Shown: positions 18,561 through 27,860 of the stretch, piece after piece | Layout: the number at the start of each line of letters is the position of its first letter | Position numbering within the stretch: the stretch's first letter is position 1 | The notes under the pieces: generated by a model | Told to the model about the DNA's origin: nothing | The model's database searches: none | Seen by the model: only the letters and a program-made list of their open reading frames with translations | NCBI RefSeq assembly: GCF_003469205.1 | Contig: NZ_QSIN01000002.1 | Location: forward strand, 248,001-312,000 | DNA from: Collinsella sp. AM33-4BH | GTDB taxonomy: Bacteria; Actinomycetota; Coriobacteriia; Coriobacteriales; Coriobacteriaceae | DNA length: 64,000 nucleotides | Direction of reading: 5' to 3' | Program-made: the position numbers and the translations under genes

Positions 18561-19709
18561 TCATTCCCCCTTCCCGATAACGACGTCATTTCCAACGACG
18601 GCCGTATCCTTGGTGGTATCGACAGAGCCGAGCTTCACGCCCTCTTCGACCGTGGAGTTCTCGCCCAAAATAGCGCGGCAGATGTGCGCGCCGCTCTTAA
18701 CGTGCGCACCCGGCAGCAGCACGGAGTCCTCGACCACGGCGCGCTCCTCGATGATGACATCGGTCGAAAGGATCGAGTGGCGAGCGGTGCCGTAGATCTT
18801 GCAGCCGTTGGAGACCAGGCAGTCGTCCAGGCGGCCGTCCGGTCCAATGTAGTGCGGCGGACGCGTGGTGATGTTGGACATGATGGGGAAGTTCTTGTCA
18901 AACAGATCGAACTCGGGGTTGTTGCCCAGCAGATCCATCGAGGTCTCGTGGAAGCTGGCGATGGTGCCGACGTCCTTCCAAAAGCCGTGGAACTCGTAGC
19001 TGTACAGGCGCGTGTTCTCGCCGAGCAGCTTGGGGATGATGTCCTTGCCAAAGTCGTGGCTCGAGCGCTGGTCCAGAGCGTCCTCCTCGAGCGCCTCGAT
19101 CAGCACATCGGCCGAGAAGATGTAGATGCCCATGGACGCGAGGTTCGAATCGGGCTTCTCGGGCTTCTCGGTGAACTTGGTGATGCGGCCGTCCTCGGGG
19201 TCGGTGGTCAGGATGCCAAAGCGGCTGGCCTCCTCCCAAGGCACGGGCATAACGCTCACCGTGAGGTCGGCGTTGTTCTCAATGTGCGTCTTGAGCATCT
19301 TGCGGTAGTCCATGCGATACAGGTGATCGCCCGAAAGAATCAGGACGTACTTGGGGTCGTTGGCCTTGATGTAGTCGAGGTTCTGCGTAATGGCGTCGGC
19401 CGTGCCCGCATACCATGCGCCACCGGTCTGCGTCTCGTACGGCGGCAGGATCGACACACCGCCGTCGCGGCTGTCCAGATCCCACGCCTCGCCGGAGCCC
19501 ACGTAGGCATGCAGCAGGTAGGGACGGTACTGCGTCAGAACGCCCACCGTGTCGATGCCCGAGTTGGAGCAGTTGGACAGCGAAAAGTCGATAATGCGGA
19601 ACTTGCCACCAAAGCTAACCGCCGGCTTGGCGATCTTTTGGGTGAGTGCCCCCAATCGGCTGCCCTGTCCTCCTGCGAGGAGCATCGCGATGCATTCTTT
19701 CTTACTCAT
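18561..19709 (-). CDS. glgC: Glucose-1-phosphate adenylyltransferase catalytic subunit
   Basis: Makes ADP-glucose from glucose-1-phosphate and ATP, the committed step of glycogen synthesis. The 382-residue protein has the catalytic loop [14 protein letters not shown] near residue 10, [25 protein letters not shown] with the metal-binding Asp, [10 protein letters not shown], and a C-terminal beta helix of hexapeptide repeats. GAAGGAG precedes ATG 19709. It is followed at four bases by glgD. Confidence 0.95.
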   Translation of the reverse strand: MSKKECIAMLLAGGQGSRLGALTQKIAKPAVSFGGKFRIIDFSLSNCSNSGIDTVGVLTQYRPYLLHAYVGSGEAWDLDSRDGGVSILPPYETQTGGAWYAGTADAITQNLDYIKANDPKYVLILSGDHLYRMDYRKMLKTHIENNADLTVSVMPVPWEEASRFGILTTDPEDGRITKFTEKPEKPDSNLASMGIYIFSADVLIEALEEDALDQRSSHDFGKDIIPKLLGENTRLYSYEFHGFWKDVGTIASFHETSMDLLGNNPEFDLFDKNFPIMSNITTRPPHYIGPDGRLDDCLVSNGCKIYGTARHSILSTDVIIEERAVVEDSVLLPGAHVKSGAHICRAILGENSTVEEGVKLGSVDTTKDTAVVGNDVVIGKGE

Positions 19710-19814
19710 CGATTTCTCCTTCTGTCATCGATGTTCCTAACCCATTAGCGACGGGCGCGGCGCACTGTCACGCCCGTCGAGTAATGCCGTGCGGCAAAGG
19801 GAGCTCGCGCGCCT

Positions 19815-22241
19815 TTACGCGTGCCAGATCTCGTCGCGGTACTCGCGAATTGTGCGGTCGCTCGAGAACCAGCCGGAGGAGGCGGTGTTGAGCAGGGCCT
19901 TGCCGTTCCAGGTCTCCTGGTCGCCGTAGCTGTTCGTGAGCTTCTCCCAGGCGTCGACGTAGCTGCGGAAGTCGGCCATGACCAGGTCGGGGTCGTTGTT
20001 GTTCATGAGCTCGTTGTAGATGCTTTCGAAGTTGCCCGAAAGGCCGGCAAACGTGTTGTCCTTGAGCTCGTCCATCACGCGGCCCAGACGCTCGCGGTCG
20101 CCGTTGAGGGTGTCCCACGCAAAGTAGCTGTTGGATGCCCAGAGCTGCTCGACCTCGGGAGCGGTCAGGCCAAAGATGGCCTCGTTCTCGCGGCCGGCCA
20201 GGTCGGCGATCTCGATGTTGGCGCCGTCGAGGGTGCCCAGCGTAATGGCGCCGTTCATCATGAGCTTCATGTTGGACGTGCCTGAGGCCTCCTTGCCGGC
20301 CGTGGAAATCTGCTCCGAGATCTCGGCGGCGGGGTAGATGAGCTGGGCGTTGCTCACGCGGAAGTTAGGGATAAAGCAGACCTTCATGACCTCGTTGACA
20401 CGGGTATCGTTGTTGATGACGTCGGCCACGGAGTTAATGAGGCGGATGGTCTCCTTGGCAAAGGTGTAGCTCGAGGCTGCCTTGCCGCTAAAGATGAAGG
20501 TCGTCGGCGTCACGTGGAAGTTGGGATCGGCGATGCGACGGTTGTAGATGTCCATCACCTTCATAATGTTCATGAGCTGGCGCTTGTAGGCATGGAAGCG
20601 CTTTACCTGGACATCGAAGACGGTGTTGGGGTCAATGTCCAGACCGGTCTCGGCCTTGACGTAGGCGGCCAGGCGTTCCTTGTTGGCGCGCTTGGAGGCA
20701 CCCACGGCCTTCAGGAACTCGGAGTCGTTCTGGAAACTTTTAAGCTTCTCCAGCTCAAAGGCGTCCTTGAGCCAGCCGTCGCCAATGGCCTCGGTCACGA
20801 GCTTGGCATAGGTGGGGTTGGCCTCGGCAAAGAAGCGACGGTGGGAGATGCCGTTAGTCTTGTTGTTGAACTTCTCGGGCGTCAGGGCATAGAAGTCCTT
20901 GAGCACGATGTTCTTGATGATGTCGGAGTGGATCTTGGCCACGCCGTTGACGCTATGGCTGCAGATCACGGACAGGTTGGCCATGCGGATCTCGCCGTCC
21001 CACAGGATGGCGGTCTGGCGCAGACGCTCCTGCCAGCCCTCCTGGGTGGTGTCGAACGACTCGTGCCAACGACGGCTGATCTCGTCGATGATCTGGTAGA
21101 CGCGGGGGAGGAGTTTGGAGAACGTGCCGATGGGCCACTTCTCCAGGGCCTCGGGCAGGATGGTGTGGTTGGTGTAGCTCACGACCTGCGTCACGATGTT
21201 CCAGGCGTCATCCCACTCGAGTTTCTTCTCGTCGATGAGGATGCGCATGAGCTCGGGGCCGCACATGGCGGGGTGCGTGTCGTTGGTGTGGATGGCCACA
21301 AACTGCGGCAGCAGCTCCCAGTTCTCGCCGTGCTCTTTCTCAAAGGTGTCGAGCAGGCTGTAGATGCCGGCCGAGACAAACAGGTACTCCTGCTTCAGGC
21401 GCAGCAGACGGCCGTGCTCGCCGGCGTCGTTGGGGTAGAGGATGGCGCTGATGGCCTCGGCTTCGGCGCGCTCGGCGTCGGCCAGGGCATAGTCGCCGCG
21501 GTTGAAGGCCTCCAGGTCAAAGTGCTCCTCGACCGGCTCGGCGGCCCAGACGCGCAGCTTGTTGACGGTCTCGCCGGCATAGCCCACCACGGGGATGTCG
21601 TAGGGGACGGCCAGGATGTCCTGCGTGTCCACCGTGCGGTAGAACGTGCGGCCGTCCTCCTCAAAGCCTTCGACGCGGCCACCAAACTTGATGGTCACGG
21701 CCTTGTCCTGACGACGCACCTCCCAGGGATAGCCGTGGGTGAGCCACTCATCGGTGGCCTCGACCTGGCTGCCGTTAACGATTTCCTGCTTAAACAGGCC
21801 GTAGCGGTAGCGCATGCCGTTGCCGTAGCCGGCGATGCCCTCGGCTGCCATGGAATCCAGGAAGCATGCGGCCAGACGGCCCAGGCCACCGTTGCCCAGG
21901 GCCGGATCGGGCTCCTGGTTCTCGATGACGGACAGGTCAAAGCCCATGTCGTCGAGCGCCTCGGCGACCATGTCGCGCACGCCAAAGTTGAGCAGGTAGT
22001 TGTCGAGCAGGCGGCCGATCAAAAACTCGATCGAGAAGTAGTACACGCGCTTCTTGCCCTCGGCGGACACGCGGGCGTCGCTGGTGGTGGCCACGGTGCG
22101 TGCCTTCTCGGCCACGAGCTTGGCCAAGGCGTTAAAGCGGTCCAGGTCGCTGGCGGTCTCGACGCTCTTGCCGCTGATGCTCATGACGGCTTCGCGATAG
22201 AGCTCGGTAAACTCCTGCTTGTTGTCGAAGATCTTATTCAT
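19815..22241 (-). CDS. glgP: Glycogen phosphorylase
   Basis: Releases glucose-1-phosphate from glycogen ends with phosphate; PLP enzyme of family GT35. The 808-residue length is typical. It shows GNGGLGRLAACFLDS, HTNDTHPAM and the PLP-lysine region EASGTSNMKLMMNG. GGAAAGG lies before ATG 22241. Having the degradative phosphorylase in the same operon as the synthetic enzymes suggests turnover is controlled at the protein level. Confidence 0.96.
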   Translation of the reverse strand: MNKIFDNKQEFTELYREAVMSISGKSVETASDLDRFNALAKLVAEKARTVATTSDARVSAEGKKRVYYFSIEFLIGRLLDNYLLNFGVRDMVAEALDDMGFDLSVIENQEPDPALGNGGLGRLAACFLDSMAAEGIAGYGNGMRYRYGLFKQEIVNGSQVEATDEWLTHGYPWEVRRQDKAVTIKFGGRVEGFEEDGRTFYRTVDTQDILAVPYDIPVVGYAGETVNKLRVWAAEPVEEHFDLEAFNRGDYALADAERAEAEAISAILYPNDAGEHGRLLRLKQEYLFVSAGIYSLLDTFEKEHGENWELLPQFVAIHTNDTHPAMCGPELMRILIDEKKLEWDDAWNIVTQVVSYTNHTILPEALEKWPIGTFSKLLPRVYQIIDEISRRWHESFDTTQEGWQERLRQTAILWDGEIRMANLSVICSHSVNGVAKIHSDIIKNIVLKDFYALTPEKFNNKTNGISHRRFFAEANPTYAKLVTEAIGDGWLKDAFELEKLKSFQNDSEFLKAVGASKRANKERLAAYVKAETGLDIDPNTVFDVQVKRFHAYKRQLMNIMKVMDIYNRRIADPNFHVTPTTFIFSGKAASSYTFAKETIRLINSVADVINNDTRVNEVMKVCFIPNFRVSNAQLIYPAAEISEQISTAGKEASGTSNMKLMMNGAITLGTLDGANIEIADLAGRENEAIFGLTAPEVEQLWASNSYFAWDTLNGDRERLGRVMDELKDNTFAGLSGNFESIYNELMNNNDPDLVMADFRSYVDAWEKLTNSYGDQETWNGKALLNTASSGWFSSDRTIREYRDEIWHA

Positions 22242-22335
22242 ACGTTCCTTTCCCCCGGGGATGTTTCTCCCGGAACGGTTATGACTTGTATCCTACGCCC
22301 CCGCGGGGCGGGTAATTACAGCTGTAACGGCTTTG

Positions 22336-24579
22336 TTACGCATCCTTGGCAGATGCTTTAACAGCGCCTGCCTTAGCCTTGGGAGCAGCCTTTTTGGTGG
22401 TTGCCTTCTTGGCCGTGGTCTGGGCGGCAGACTTGGCAGCCTTCGCCTTAGCCGGAGCCTTCTTTGCTGCTGCAGTCTTGGGCTTCACCGAGGACGCACG
22501 CTTGCGCGTCGCCTTCTTCGGCTCCTCGACCACGGGCGGCTTGTAGCTGCTGGGGCCGCGGCGCTTAAGCACCACGCCTGCCAGGCCGGGCACCTTAATC
22601 TCGATGGAGCCCATCTGCCCGTTCCAGGGATAGGGCTCGCTCGAGCAGGTGTAGGGTTCCTCTCCGGCGTATCCGCTTCCGCCAAACTCGGGACGGTCGG
22701 AATCGAAGATGACCTCCCAGTCGCCCTCGCGCGGCACGCCCACGCGGAAGCTCTCGTAGCTCGCCGGGTCAAAGTTGATCAGGATCACCAGGTCGTCATC
22801 GACGTTCTCGCCCTGACGCACAAAGCTCACGATGGACTGCTTGGAGTTGTCCGCGTCGATCCAGGTAAAGCCGTCGTCGGTGTAGCCGCGCTCGTACAGG
22901 GCGGGCTCGGCGGTGTACAGGTGGTTCAGCGCCTTAATGAACGCCTGATGATGACGGTGAGTCTCGTACTCCTCGGTCAGGAACCACTGAATGGACTCGT
23001 AGTAGCGCCACTCAATAAACTGGCCGATCTCGTTGCCCATAAAGTTGAGCTTGGCACCGGGATGCGTCATCTGGTAGAAGGCCAGCGTGCGCAGGCCGGC
23101 AAACTGGCGCCACCAGTCACCCGGCATGCGGCCGATGAGCGAGCACTTACCGTGCACGACCTCGTCGTGGCTCAGGGGGCAAATGAAGTTCTCGGTAAAG
23201 GCATACATGATGGAGAACGTGAGCAGACCGTGGTTGCCGGGGCGCCACGGAAAATCGGTCTGCATGTAGTGCAGGGTGTCGTTCATCCAGCCCATGTCCC
23301 ACTTGTAGTGGAAGCCAAGGCCGCCGTCCTGGGGCGGGTAGGTCACGAGCGGCCACGCGGTGGACTCCTCAGCCATCATCATCACGTCGGGGTAGTGCGC
23401 CTCTACAGCGCAGTTGACCTGACGGATAAACGCGCTGGCGTCCAGGTCCTCCTCGGTACCGTACTTGTTGAACTTCTTTTGGCCGGGATCGTCGATGCCA
23501 AAGTTGAGGTACAGCATGCTGGACACGCCGTCCATGCGAATGCCGTCCACGTGGAAGTTCTCGAGCCAGTACAGCACGTTGGAGACCAGGAAGGAGCGGA
23601 CCTCACCGCGGGCGAAATCGAACTTGTGCGTGCCCCAGTTGGGGTGAATCTCGTGCTCAAACAGCATATGGCCGTTAAAGGTGGCAAGGCCGTGGGAGTC
23701 GGCGCAAAAACCGCCGGGCACCCAGTCCATGATCACGCCGATGCCCGCCTCGTGGCACGCATCGATAAAGTGCATGAGCTGCTGCGGGTTGCCGTAGCGC
23801 GACGTGGCGGCGTAGTAACCGGTCGTCTGGTAGCCCCAGGAGCCATCGAAGGGATGCTCCATAAGCGGCATGACCTCGATATGCGTGTAGCCCATGTCGC
23901 GCACGTAGTCCACGAGCTCCACCGACAGGTCGTCGTAGGTGTAGAACTCGCCGCGCTGCGCGGGGAAGGGATCCATGGGGCCAGGGTAGTTGCCGTATTC
24001 GTTCGGCTCGCCCTGCGGCGCGTCGCCGTGGCGCTTCCACGAGCCAATATGCACCTCGTAGATGTTAAGCGGCTGCGACATATGGTTGTGACCGGCGCGG
24101 CGCTTGAGCCACGCGGCGTCGTGCCACTGGTAGCCATCGAGGGTCCACAGCACGCTCGCGGTGCCCGGAGGGCACTCAGCCTTAAAGGCATACGGATCGG
24201 CCTTGTAGAGCTTCTCGCCCTCGTTGGTCTCGATAAGGTACTTATAGAGCTGGCCCTGCTCGGCGCCAGGAATAAAGCCTTCCCAAATAGCGCTCGTATG
24301 CACGGGCACCAGCGGGTCGGCTTGCTCATCCCAGTCGTTAAATTCGCCAATGACGTGAACGCTCTTTACGTCGGGCGCCCAAACGCAAAAACGCCACCCG
24401 CGCGTACGGTTCTGCGTGTCGGGGTGCGCGCCCATCTTTTCCCAGCTGCGCTCCCACGTACCGATGCCAAACAGATAGACATCGTCTTTGGTGAGCTCCG
24501 GCGCGTGCGGAGCGGCTTTACGGGTAGCAGGCTTTTTGGTTGCTGACTTTAGCTTTGTATCGCTCACGTTTGATCCCAT
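22336..24579 (-). CDS. glgB: 1,4-alpha-glucan branching enzyme with Lys/Ala-rich ends
   Basis: Cuts alpha-1,4 chains and re-attaches them as alpha-1,6 branches. The protein has a short basic N-terminal stretch (SATKKPATRKAAPHA), a CBM48 domain (WRFCVWAPDVKSVHVIGEFNDWD), and a GH13 barrel with MPLMEHPFDGSWGYQ, VDGIRMDGVSSMLY (nucleophile Asp), MAEESTAWP (acid Glu) and LSHDEVVHGK. The C-terminal 60-70 residues are Lys/Ala repeats of the GlgA-tail type. ATG 24579 gives 747 residues, but its ribosome site is poor; GTG 24567 after GGGATC is an alternative. First gene of the glycogen run. Confidence 0.93.
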   Translation of the reverse strand: MGSNVSDTKLKSATKKPATRKAAPHAPELTKDDVYLFGIGTWERSWEKMGAHPDTQNRTRGWRFCVWAPDVKSVHVIGEFNDWDEQADPLVPVHTSAIWEGFIPGAEQGQLYKYLIETNEGEKLYKADPYAFKAECPPGTASVLWTLDGYQWHDAAWLKRRAGHNHMSQPLNIYEVHIGSWKRHGDAPQGEPNEYGNYPGPMDPFPAQRGEFYTYDDLSVELVDYVRDMGYTHIEVMPLMEHPFDGSWGYQTTGYYAATSRYGNPQQLMHFIDACHEAGIGVIMDWVPGGFCADSHGLATFNGHMLFEHEIHPNWGTHKFDFARGEVRSFLVSNVLYWLENFHVDGIRMDGVSSMLYLNFGIDDPGQKKFNKYGTEEDLDASAFIRQVNCAVEAHYPDVMMMAEESTAWPLVTYPPQDGGLGFHYKWDMGWMNDTLHYMQTDFPWRPGNHGLLTFSIMYAFTENFICPLSHDEVVHGKCSLIGRMPGDWWRQFAGLRTLAFYQMTHPGAKLNFMGNEIGQFIEWRYYESIQWFLTEEYETHRHHQAFIKALNHLYTAEPALYERGYTDDGFTWIDADNSKQSIVSFVRQGENVDDDLVILINFDPASYESFRVGVPREGDWEVIFDSDRPEFGGSGYAGEEPYTCSSEPYPWNGQMGSIEIKVPGLAGVVLKRRGPSSYKPPVVEEPKKATRKRASSVKPKTAAAKKAPAKAKAAKSAAQTTAKKATTKKAAPKAKAGAVKASAKDA

Positions 24580-24720
24580 CATGACGCGGCAGCGTGTTGC
24601 CTTGGTGACTAGATGCGAAAGGTCCAAGGCTGCACGAATCGAAGGGACGGCGAAGTTTCTGTGATTCGTTCCACCTCGCGTGCTCGGTGGAACTTTCGGC
24701 AAAAACTACGATAACACCTG

Positions 24721-24741
24721 TTCGTTACTTATATGAACGAA
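24721..24741. promoter_or_regulatory. Inverted repeat TTCGTT-N9-AACGAA upstream of glgB
   Basis: Perfect 6-bp half-sites separated by nine bases, 142 bases upstream of the glgB start. It may be a second regulator site in the divergent glgB/HAD promoter region (24580-24913), which holds no gene. Confidence 0.4.
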
Positions 24742-24803
24742 AGTGTTTTTGCGGTGGCGTTTAATCGGTAAGCGCCATGTTTATGCCACTGGCAGAATTG
24801 CGA

Positions 24804-24829
24804 TGGTAAAACTCTTGACAGTTTTACCA
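24804..24829. promoter_or_regulatory. Palindrome with GGTAAAACT half-sites
   Basis: TGGTAAAACT and AGTTTTACCA form a perfect 10-bp inverted repeat around CTTGAC. The centre reads TTGACA and could be a -35 box for the HAD gene. A bound repressor would cover it. Half-sites match those at 24862 and 14905. Confidence 0.55.
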
Positions 24830-24861
24830 ATTAGGGTTTCAAGATAGTTGGGTTGACGTTT

Positions 24862-24877
24862 GGTAAAACGTTTTTAG
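24862..24877. promoter_or_regulatory. Putative LacI-family operator GGTAAAACG-type
   Basis: GGTAAAACGTTTTTAG has the CG-centred AAAACGTTTT core shared with the site before the amylase/MalQ fusion. It lies 37 bases before the HAD gene start. Confidence 0.55.
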
Positions 24878-24913
24878 CAGGTTGTTTACTCTTTGACATC
24901 GAAAGGCTCGTTT

Positions 24914-25603
24914 ATGGACCACATCGCTGCCCCAAGTGTTGCTTTTATTTTCGATTGCGACGGCACGCTGGTTAACAGCACCCCCGTTTGGGCCTATGCC
25001 CAGCCCGAGTTATTGCACCGCCACGGAGTTGACGTTACGGTCGACGATTTTGCCCAGTTTGAGCATTTGTCGCTCGAGGACGAGTGCCAGGCCTACCACG
25101 ACACCTGGGGCATTGGCGAAAATGGCGAGGAGCTCTACCGCGAGCTGAGCGATATCCTGATCGATGGCTACTCCAAGGTGCCGCCGCGCGAGGGCCTGCT
25201 TGCATTTTTGAAGCAGGCGAAGGAGGCCGGCATTGCCATGTGCGTGGCCACGTCCACTCCGGCCGAGCTGGTTACGTCTGCGCTTGCGGGCGCCGGGCTC
25301 GATGCCTACATGGAGTTTGTGACCACCACAGGCGAGGCGGGGCGCTCCAAGCAGTTCCCCGACGTATACGAGCTGGCGCTGCGCCGCCTAGAGGAGCGTC
25401 ACGGGCACAAGTTTGAGCGCGCGTGGGTGTTTGAGGACGCCGTCTTTGGCCTTAAGAGCTCTGGCACCGCCGGCTTTAAGCGCGTGGGCATCTATGACCC
25501 GCACGGGCGCATGGAGCGCGACGAGGTTCGCGCCAACTGCGACATCTTTATCGATAGCTATGAGGATCTGGATTTGGCCCGCGTGCTTTCGTTTGAGGGA
25601 TAG
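24914..25603 (+). CDS. HAD-superfamily hydrolase, beta-phosphoglucomutase-like
   Basis: A cytosolic phosphatase or phosphomutase of HAD subfamily I. The 229-residue protein has motif I FDCDGTLVNS (Asp14 nucleophile, Asp16), a helical cap, motif II CVATSTP, a Lys in GRSKQFPDVY, and motif IV VFEDAVFGLKSS. The start at ATG 24914 is chosen for the AAAGG eight bases upstream; TTG 24893 is less likely. It is divergent from the glycogen operon and next to shared operators, so a role in sugar phosphate metabolism is plausible but unproven. Confidence 0.85.
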   Translation: MDHIAAPSVAFIFDCDGTLVNSTPVWAYAQPELLHRHGVDVTVDDFAQFEHLSLEDECQAYHDTWGIGENGEELYRELSDILIDGYSKVPPREGLLAFLKQAKEAGIAMCVATSTPAELVTSALAGAGLDAYMEFVTTTGEAGRSKQFPDVYELALRRLEERHGHKFERAWVFEDAVFGLKSSGTAGFKRVGIYDPHGRMERDEVRANCDIFIDSYEDLDLARVLSFEG

Positions 25604-25612
25604 GCGAGGGCT

Positions 25613-26293
25613 GTGGCTTGCAAGGTATTAGTGGTCTGCGGCTCGCCCGTGGTGGCGAGCGCGGATCTGTTGCGTAGGCTAGCGGGGGAGTGCGACCGCG
25701 TTGTCGCCGTGGACCGCGGGCTCGACGCGCTGTTGGGCGCAGGGCTGGACTGCGACGTATATGTGGGGGATGCCGACACGGTGAGCGACGCGGGTCGCGC
25801 GTTGGTCGATGCCGCCGAGGCCTTTGAGGTTGAGCGCCACGACCCTTACAAGGACTATACCGATCTTGCGCTGGCGCTCGATTCCGTCCGCCGCCGCTGG
25901 CCGGGTGCCGAAGTGATTACGACCTGCGCCACCGGCGGTCGTCCGGATATGGCCCTGTCCGTGCTGGGGCTACTGGCAGGCTATGCGGACGCCCCCGTCT
26001 GGATCGACGAGGATAAGGTGGTTGCCCGCGTCCTTCACGCAGGTGAGTCGTGGACCATCGAAGGCGCCGAGGGCAAGACGTTTTCCATCATCGCCATAGC
26101 CCCCAACACTGAGGTAAGCGAGCACGGCCTAGAGTGGGAGCTAGATCACAGCTCCCTGGGCCTGCTAGCCGATACAGGCATTAGCAACATAGTCCGATCA
26201 ACTGCAGAGATCGAAGTCCATACCGGCACTGCAATAGCGTATTTGCTGCATCAGGGTTTTATCGGGACGGTCGGCGAGTATGAAAACCCGTAA
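25613..26293 (+). CDS. thiN: Thiamine pyrophosphokinase
   Basis: Converts thiamine to thiamine diphosphate with ATP. The 226-residue protein has the family features VAVDRGLDALLGAG, the acidic VGDADTVSD, the substrate-binding HDPYKDYTDLALAL and GGRPDMALSVLG, and a beta-rich C-terminal domain. GTG 25613 follows GAGGG and starts nine bases after the HAD stop, so the two are likely cotranscribed. Confidence 0.88.
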   Translation: MACKVLVVCGSPVVASADLLRRLAGECDRVVAVDRGLDALLGAGLDCDVYVGDADTVSDAGRALVDAAEAFEVERHDPYKDYTDLALALDSVRRRWPGAEVITTCATGGRPDMALSVLGLLAGYADAPVWIDEDKVVARVLHAGESWTIEGAEGKTFSIIAIAPNTEVSEHGLEWELDHSSLGLLADTGISNIVRSTAEIEVHTGTAIAYLLHQGFIGTVGEYENP

Positions 26294-26362
26294 GTGCGAG
26301 AAGCAATTACAAAAAACTTCTTGCACAACTAAGAATCTTCCCCTATAGTATCTCCTCGTCAC

Positions 26363-26438
26363 GGGGGCGTAGCTCAGCTGGGAGAGCGCTTGACTGGCAG
26401 TCAAGAGGTCAGGGGTTCGATCCCCCTCGTCTCCACCA
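26363..26438 (+). tRNA. tRNA-Ala (anticodon GGC)
   Basis: A 76-nt cloverleaf with encoded CCA. The acceptor stem GGGGGCG / CGTCTCC includes the G3-U70 pair that marks alanine tRNAs. The anticodon loop CTGGCAG gives GGC, and the T arm is AGGGG-TTCGATC-CCCCT. Confidence 0.97.
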
Positions 26439-26448
26439 TCGTGAATGC

Positions 26449-26477
26449 AAGGCCTCTGGGGAACCTGAGGCTTTTTT
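26449..26477 (+). terminator. Terminator after tRNA-Ala
   Basis: GCCTC / GAGGC stem with a 10-nt loop followed by six T. Confidence 0.65.
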
Positions 26478-27120
26478 CATATGCAGTCACCGCGCAAACC
26501 AAAGTGACGCCACACCAGCGCCCACACCCAAAAAAGTTGCGCAATTTACTTCCCACTTGTGTGCATAGTTTGTTAACCCAACATAATTCCATTTTGCATT
26601 TCACGTTGTCAGCGTTGCAGCTCGGGCAGTGAGTGCCAACAGCTAAACCCGCATAAACCTGCGACAATGTGAACAAGTTTGCAAAATAACCCCCTTAAGC
26701 ACTGCAGATGAACGATATGTTGCCGCGCATGGCCTAAATCGGTTTCTAGTCGCCTTGTGCTAGGATATCTATCGTTACATGGGTTCAACTGTGTTCACGG
26801 CTCCAGCAAGCCTCAAAGCGCAGGGTCGATCGGCATCCGGCCGTAACGGCGGTGCCAGAAAAACCACGAGCTCCAATAGCGTCGTCATGCGTATCGCATC
26901 GAATGACTTTGTTCTTGTCTATGTGCGTGCTGTTCTTTCGACTCGTTATTTCATGACAAATTGCAGCAGTCCTACAGCTGTTTGCGTGCGGTCTAGTTTT
27001 GTTCCCGCTTGACTGGATCGCACGCAGCCAGCTGGAGACGTGGTCATTTTTGCGATACACGTCCGCGTCTCTAGCCACTGCACTTATACATACCGTTCAC
27101 GGTGGGGCAGAGCCACGTGC
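26478..27120. other. Non-coding stretch before the polysaccharide locus
   Basis: About 640 bases with no convincing gene; short frames here have no ribosome site or recognisable content. Composition is AT-rich to about 26700 and mixed after that. The promoter of the polysaccharide locus is probably here; I could not place it. Confidence 0.5.
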
Positions 27121-27222
27121 TTGTCTAACTGGGCTCAGGGTTTGAATATGGAGCGCCTTCGCGCACAAGCGCCCTGGCGAAGCCATGCCCAAACCCCGTG
27201 AGCCACACGTAAGACAGCAAGG
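27121..27222 (+). promoter_or_regulatory. Structured RNA leader of the polysaccharide operon
   Basis: A long stem pairs GGCTCA-GGGTTTG (27132-27144) with CAAACCC-CG-TGAGCC (27190-27204), leaving a 2-nt bulge. Inside, CTTCGC (27157-27162) pairs with GCGAAG (27177-27182), with an asymmetric internal loop between the stems. It ends just before the ribosome site of the antiterminator gene. LoaP-class proteins act through RNA hairpins in their operon leader, so this is a candidate recognition element. Confidence 0.55.
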
Positions 27223-27233
27223 GGGTGGTGCTC

Positions 27234-27779
27234 GTGTGGTATGTGATCCAGGTTATTAACGGTCGCGAAGACGTAATGCGCGAGCGCATCGAGCGCATGG
27301 TGCCGGCTGGCGCCATGCAGGAGCTTTTTTATCCCCAATATCAAACCGAGATCAAGGTACACGGCGAATGGGTCAACACGACCAAGCCGCTCTTTCCCGG
27401 TTATCTGATCTGCGATACGGCAGATCCCCGTACCGTGCAACAGTATCTGCTGCGCATGGACGACTTTGCCCGGGTGCTTTCCCAGGACGGTCAGTTTGCG
27501 CCGCTGGCAAAAGAAGAGGTCCAGCTTATTGGCAGCTTTACGCATGTGGGAGACCGTGTAGTGCCCATGAGCGAGGCCCTAAAAGACGGCGACCAGGTCG
27601 TAGTGACGGCAGGTCCGCTGTTGGGCCACGAAGGCCTTATCAAAACCATTAACAGACGCAAGAGCACTGCTTATTTGGAGCTCGACCTGTGCGGTCGACG
27701 CGTAACTACGCGCGTTGGCCTTGCCGTGCTTTCAGCCGAGCAGCGCGTCATGCGAAACCTAAAAAAGGCGATCGCCTAA
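27234..27779 (+). CDS. NusG-like transcription antiterminator (LoaP/RfaH type)
   Basis: A 181-residue paralogue of NusG. The N-terminal NGN domain begins WYVIQVINGREDVMRERIE, contains LFPGYLIC and runs to about residue 110. The C-terminal KOW domain contains VVVTAGPLLGHEGLIKTI. Such specialised NusG proteins ride on RNA polymerase and suppress termination in long polysaccharide operons. GTG 27234 is chosen because GGGGG lies about eight bases upstream and NusG family proteins start right at this Trp-Tyr; GTG 27225 is in frame. It is the first gene of the locus and directly follows a structured leader. Confidence 0.88.
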   Translation: MWYVIQVINGREDVMRERIERMVPAGAMQELFYPQYQTEIKVHGEWVNTTKPLFPGYLICDTADPRTVQQYLLRMDDFARVLSQDGQFAPLAKEEVQLIGSFTHVGDRVVPMSEALKDGDQVVVTAGPLLGHEGLIKTINRRKSTAYLELDLCGRRVTTRVGLAVLSAEQRVMRNLKKAIA

Positions 27780-27860
27780 CTGCGGGCGACTGTTTAACGG
27801 GACAGGGAGGATCCCCGGGGCGGGGACGTAGGTTTGAAGGAAATAGTGGGAGATAATCAA

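Noticed and set aside
22333..24546. Long plus-strand frame opposite glgB (also 20514-22361 opposite glgP and 18537-19748 opposite glgC)
   Set aside because: Antisense shadows with no ribosome site logic and no recognisable protein.
26779..27012. Small plus-strand frame before the polysaccharide locus
   Set aside because: No ribosome site, composition not coding-like, no conserved pattern.
27809..27820. GGATCCCCGGGG resembles a cloning polylinker
   Set aside because: A single short match between two natural genes; no other vector sequence nearby.
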